Below, piece after piece: positions 62,683 to 64,000 of a stretch of DNA of 64,000 bases (positions are counted from its first letter, which is position 1; the number at the start of each line of letters is the position of its first letter). Source of the stretch: Paratinospora sagittata (taxonomy: Eukaryota; Streptophyta; Magnoliopsida; Ranunculales; Menispermaceae). The stretch lies in contig CM069604.1 in assembly GCA_035771175.1 (NCBI GenBank), forward strand, positions 20,027,115-20,091,114, given 5' to 3'. The notes under the pieces were generated by a model. The model had not been told where the DNA came from. It did not search any database and was given only the letters and a program-made list of their open reading frames with translations. The position numbers and the translations under genes were made by a program.

Positions 62683-62694
62683 GCTCTGATACCA
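62683..62694 (-). other. Primer-binding site (initiator-Met tRNA type)
   Basis: The element strand reads TGGTATCAGAGC two bases after the 5' LTR end. This is the standard plant PBS matching the 3' end of initiator methionine tRNA, which primes minus-strand cDNA synthesis. It fixes the orientation and the inner edge of the 5' LTR. Confidence 0.93.
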
Positions 62695-63001
62695 AATGAT
62701 ATGAACTTCACCAACAATTGTGATGAAACCCAATAACAATGATGGACTAGAACCCCAAGATCGTGTAGACAAGATTGGTTGAGCCTTGACCCGTCACCTA
62801 ACCAGATGAAAACCAAGACTACGAAGGATTGAAAACGCCACACCAAGATTCAACAATCAAGGTGATAAGTTCGGTTGTTTGAACGCCACAAGATTAACTT
62901 GATAAGTTCAAGAGTTCTTTTAAGAACAAAGAGGACACAAGACCTCACAAGATTAACTTGATCTGAAAACATAATATGCCATTCAAATTTGAGCTACCCA
63001 T

Positions 63002-63010
63002 CTATATATA
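63002..63010 (-). promoter_or_regulatory. LTR TATA box (5' LTR, would drive the element)
   Basis: TATATATAG on the element strand, identical to the 3' LTR copy. The start site would lie roughly 30 bp downstream; this position is inferred only. Confidence 0.55.
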
Positions 63011-63083
63011 CTTGGAACAACCCTCCAAGAATAGGAAAAGTCATAACTAAATTTAAAACAATACAAATATCAACATAAACAAG

Positions 63084-63311
63084 TTCAATGATGCTGGTCA
63101 CATTTTGTGTGCTTGACTAAGTTCAATGATGCTAGTCACATTTTGTGTGCTTGACTAAGTTCAATGATGGTAGTCAAGTTTTGTGTGCTTGACTAAGTTC
63201 AATGATGCTAGTCACATTTTGTGTGCTTGACTAAGTTCAATGATACTAGTCAAGTTTTGTGTGCTTGACTAAGTTCAATGATGCTAGTCAAGTTTTGTGC
63301 GCTTGACTAAG
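63084..63311. repeat. 38-bp minisatellite in the 5' LTR, six copies
   Basis: Same unit and copy number as in the 3' LTR, with a few differences such as TGATGGTAG in the third unit and GTGCGC in the sixth. Confidence 0.9.
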
Positions 63312-63558
63312 TTCAATTGCCTTGATGACATGGACTAAGCCTTGATTATTATTTGAGTCCATCTTGGTCTTTTTAGAATCAGCACAATTCGCTTGGATTA
63401 GCCCATTTAGCGCTTCCTTGAAACGTTTGGCTCTAAGTCTTGTAATTGGACCACTTGGAAGTGACAATGGGTCTTGTCCATATTCAGCTCCATTCCCAAG
63501 TGTATGATCAACTTGTCCAGCTCCTTGGTTTGCATCATTTGGTCCTTGGTTTGCATCA

Positions 63559-64000
63559 CTATCAGCGTGCTATCAACACCGATAGTGCGCTAGTGCCTTC
63601 TGGAAAGTTTTGGCAAATTGCTGGATAGCCTTATTTTTAAAAACTAAAGAATCATTCCATTAACTCAAAACATATTGATATAAGATTAAAAACTTTTAAA
63701 TAATTCAAAACTTATTGAAATTATGATTAAAACCTTTCGAAAAACATCTTTTCAAAATGGAATACTATATCGAAGTGATTTTGAAGACTTTGCAATTTTC
63801 AGAGTTTTAGAGCTGAGATTGATCGAGAAGTTACCCTACACCCCAAAGCTAAAACTAATGCATTAGACATGAGATATGTCTTCAATCTCCGAGGTTGATC
63901 TTTGTAGACTTTGAAATGAGGTTATCTGCAAGACAGTTTGCAATTTTGATTCGTATCGAAGTTTGTTTGGGCAAATGCAAGAATCACGACTTTCTTCTAT
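63559..64000 (-). repeat. Satellite array, block 7, inverted orientation
   Basis: The reverse complement of this stretch reads as the satellite (GGCACTAGCGCACTATC, GTTGATAGCACGCTGATAG, GGTTTTAATCATAATTTC). It starts exactly at the LTR end, in dyad 1. The subtype (AATAAGTTTTG, AAAATTGCAAAG, GATCAACCTCG, TTTGGGGTGTAGGG) is closest to the monomer around 54.5-54.9 kb. It continues past the window edge. Confidence 0.93.

Larger units (their letters stand above)
56840..63558 (-). mobile_element. Structurally complete Ty3/gypsy element, CRM-like chromovirus, frame-broken
   Basis: Order on the minus strand: 5' LTR (63558-62697), PBS, leader, gag-PR, RT-RNase H, IN, PPT, 3' LTR (57700-56840). RT before IN marks Ty3/gypsy. 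CRM-clade placement rests on two things. The polyprotein frame continues into the 3' LTR, and the C-terminal tail after the GPY/F module (LRTNPSQEG... GPITRLSAKRFKEAL) resembles the CR-type tail of that clade rather than a classic chromodomain. LTRs differ at about 14 bases plus one indel by my visual count (about 1.6%), so the element is young. At least four lesions interrupt the polyprotein, so it is not autonomous now. Flanking 5-mers are TTTAG and CTATC, so there is no target-site duplication. Confidence 0.85.
62697..63558 (-). repeat. 5' LTR of the CRM-like element
   Basis: The LTR is 862 bp, from TGATGCAAACC at 63558 to ATATCA at 62697 on the element strand, with TGAT...ATCA ends. It is complete although it abuts inverted satellite. 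It includes a copy of the polyprotein 3' end (about 63385-63557), which is not expressed as protein from this position. About 14 substitutions and one indel separate it from the 3' LTR by eye. Confidence 0.85.

Noticed and set aside
62697..63558. Truncated 5' LTR followed by a second copy of internal sequence
   Set aside because: The shared part with the 3' LTR ends exactly at TGATG, right after which the other copy has a polypurine tract. The LTR is therefore complete and simply contains the end of the coding region.
1..64000. tRNA, rRNA, organellar or telomeric sequence
   Set aside because: I looked for cloverleaf-like segments, rRNA words and telomere repeats on both strands and found only the 12-base tRNA-complementary primer site of the element.

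Overview
The window is plant nuclear heterochromatin, probably from a eudicot. It holds no recognisable host gene. About 54 kb of the 64 kb is one AT-rich tandem satellite with an unusually long monomer, in two length classes of about 1,010 bp and about 1,197 bp. Two Ty3/gypsy LTR retrotransposons of the chromovirus type are embedded in it. The plant assignment rests on the chromovirus polyproteins, on a primer-binding site matching plant initiator-Met tRNA, and on the absence of prokaryotic gene organisation.

Layout. (1) 1-7697: short monomers in forward orientation, in an alternating two-monomer pattern. (2) 7698-10751: a 5'-truncated minus-strand chromovirus, probably Tekay/Del-like, consisting of a ~2.6-kb 3' LTR, a polypurine tract and the integrase C-terminus with a chromodomain. 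(3) 10751-56839: about 43 forward monomers. Within these are an M1-M2-M3-M4 order between about 14 and 28 kb, a mixed stretch from 28 to 42 kb that includes a 2.2-kb repeated pair, and a very homogeneous 2,024-bp dimer zone from 43 to 51 kb. Copied tracts, out-of-register junctions and internal deletions also occur. (4) 56840-63558: a structurally complete 6.7-kb minus-strand element, most likely of the CRM (centromeric retrotransposon) clade. Both LTRs, PBS, PPT, gag, PR, RT, RNase H and IN are present, but at least four frame lesions break the polyprotein. Its reading frame runs 57 codons into the 3' LTR. (5) 63559-64000: the same satellite in the opposite orientation.

The monomer is not featureless. 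A ~330-bp part is packed with dyad-symmetric words built from CTATAGC, GATAGC and GATAAC. These include a 14+6+14 stem-loop with one mismatch and the 12-bp palindrome ATAGCGCGCTAT. A ~188-bp module is present in 21 monomers and absent from the others, which creates the two length classes. The LTR element sits exactly where satellite orientation flips and has no target-site duplication. This suggests recombination between two elements, or a local inversion, or a misassembly.

Inference: a long-monomer satellite with several higher-order patterns, recent homogenisation and a CRM-type element is what a centromeric or pericentromeric domain looks like. Sequence alone cannot show that it binds CENH3. 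I do not recognise this satellite family.
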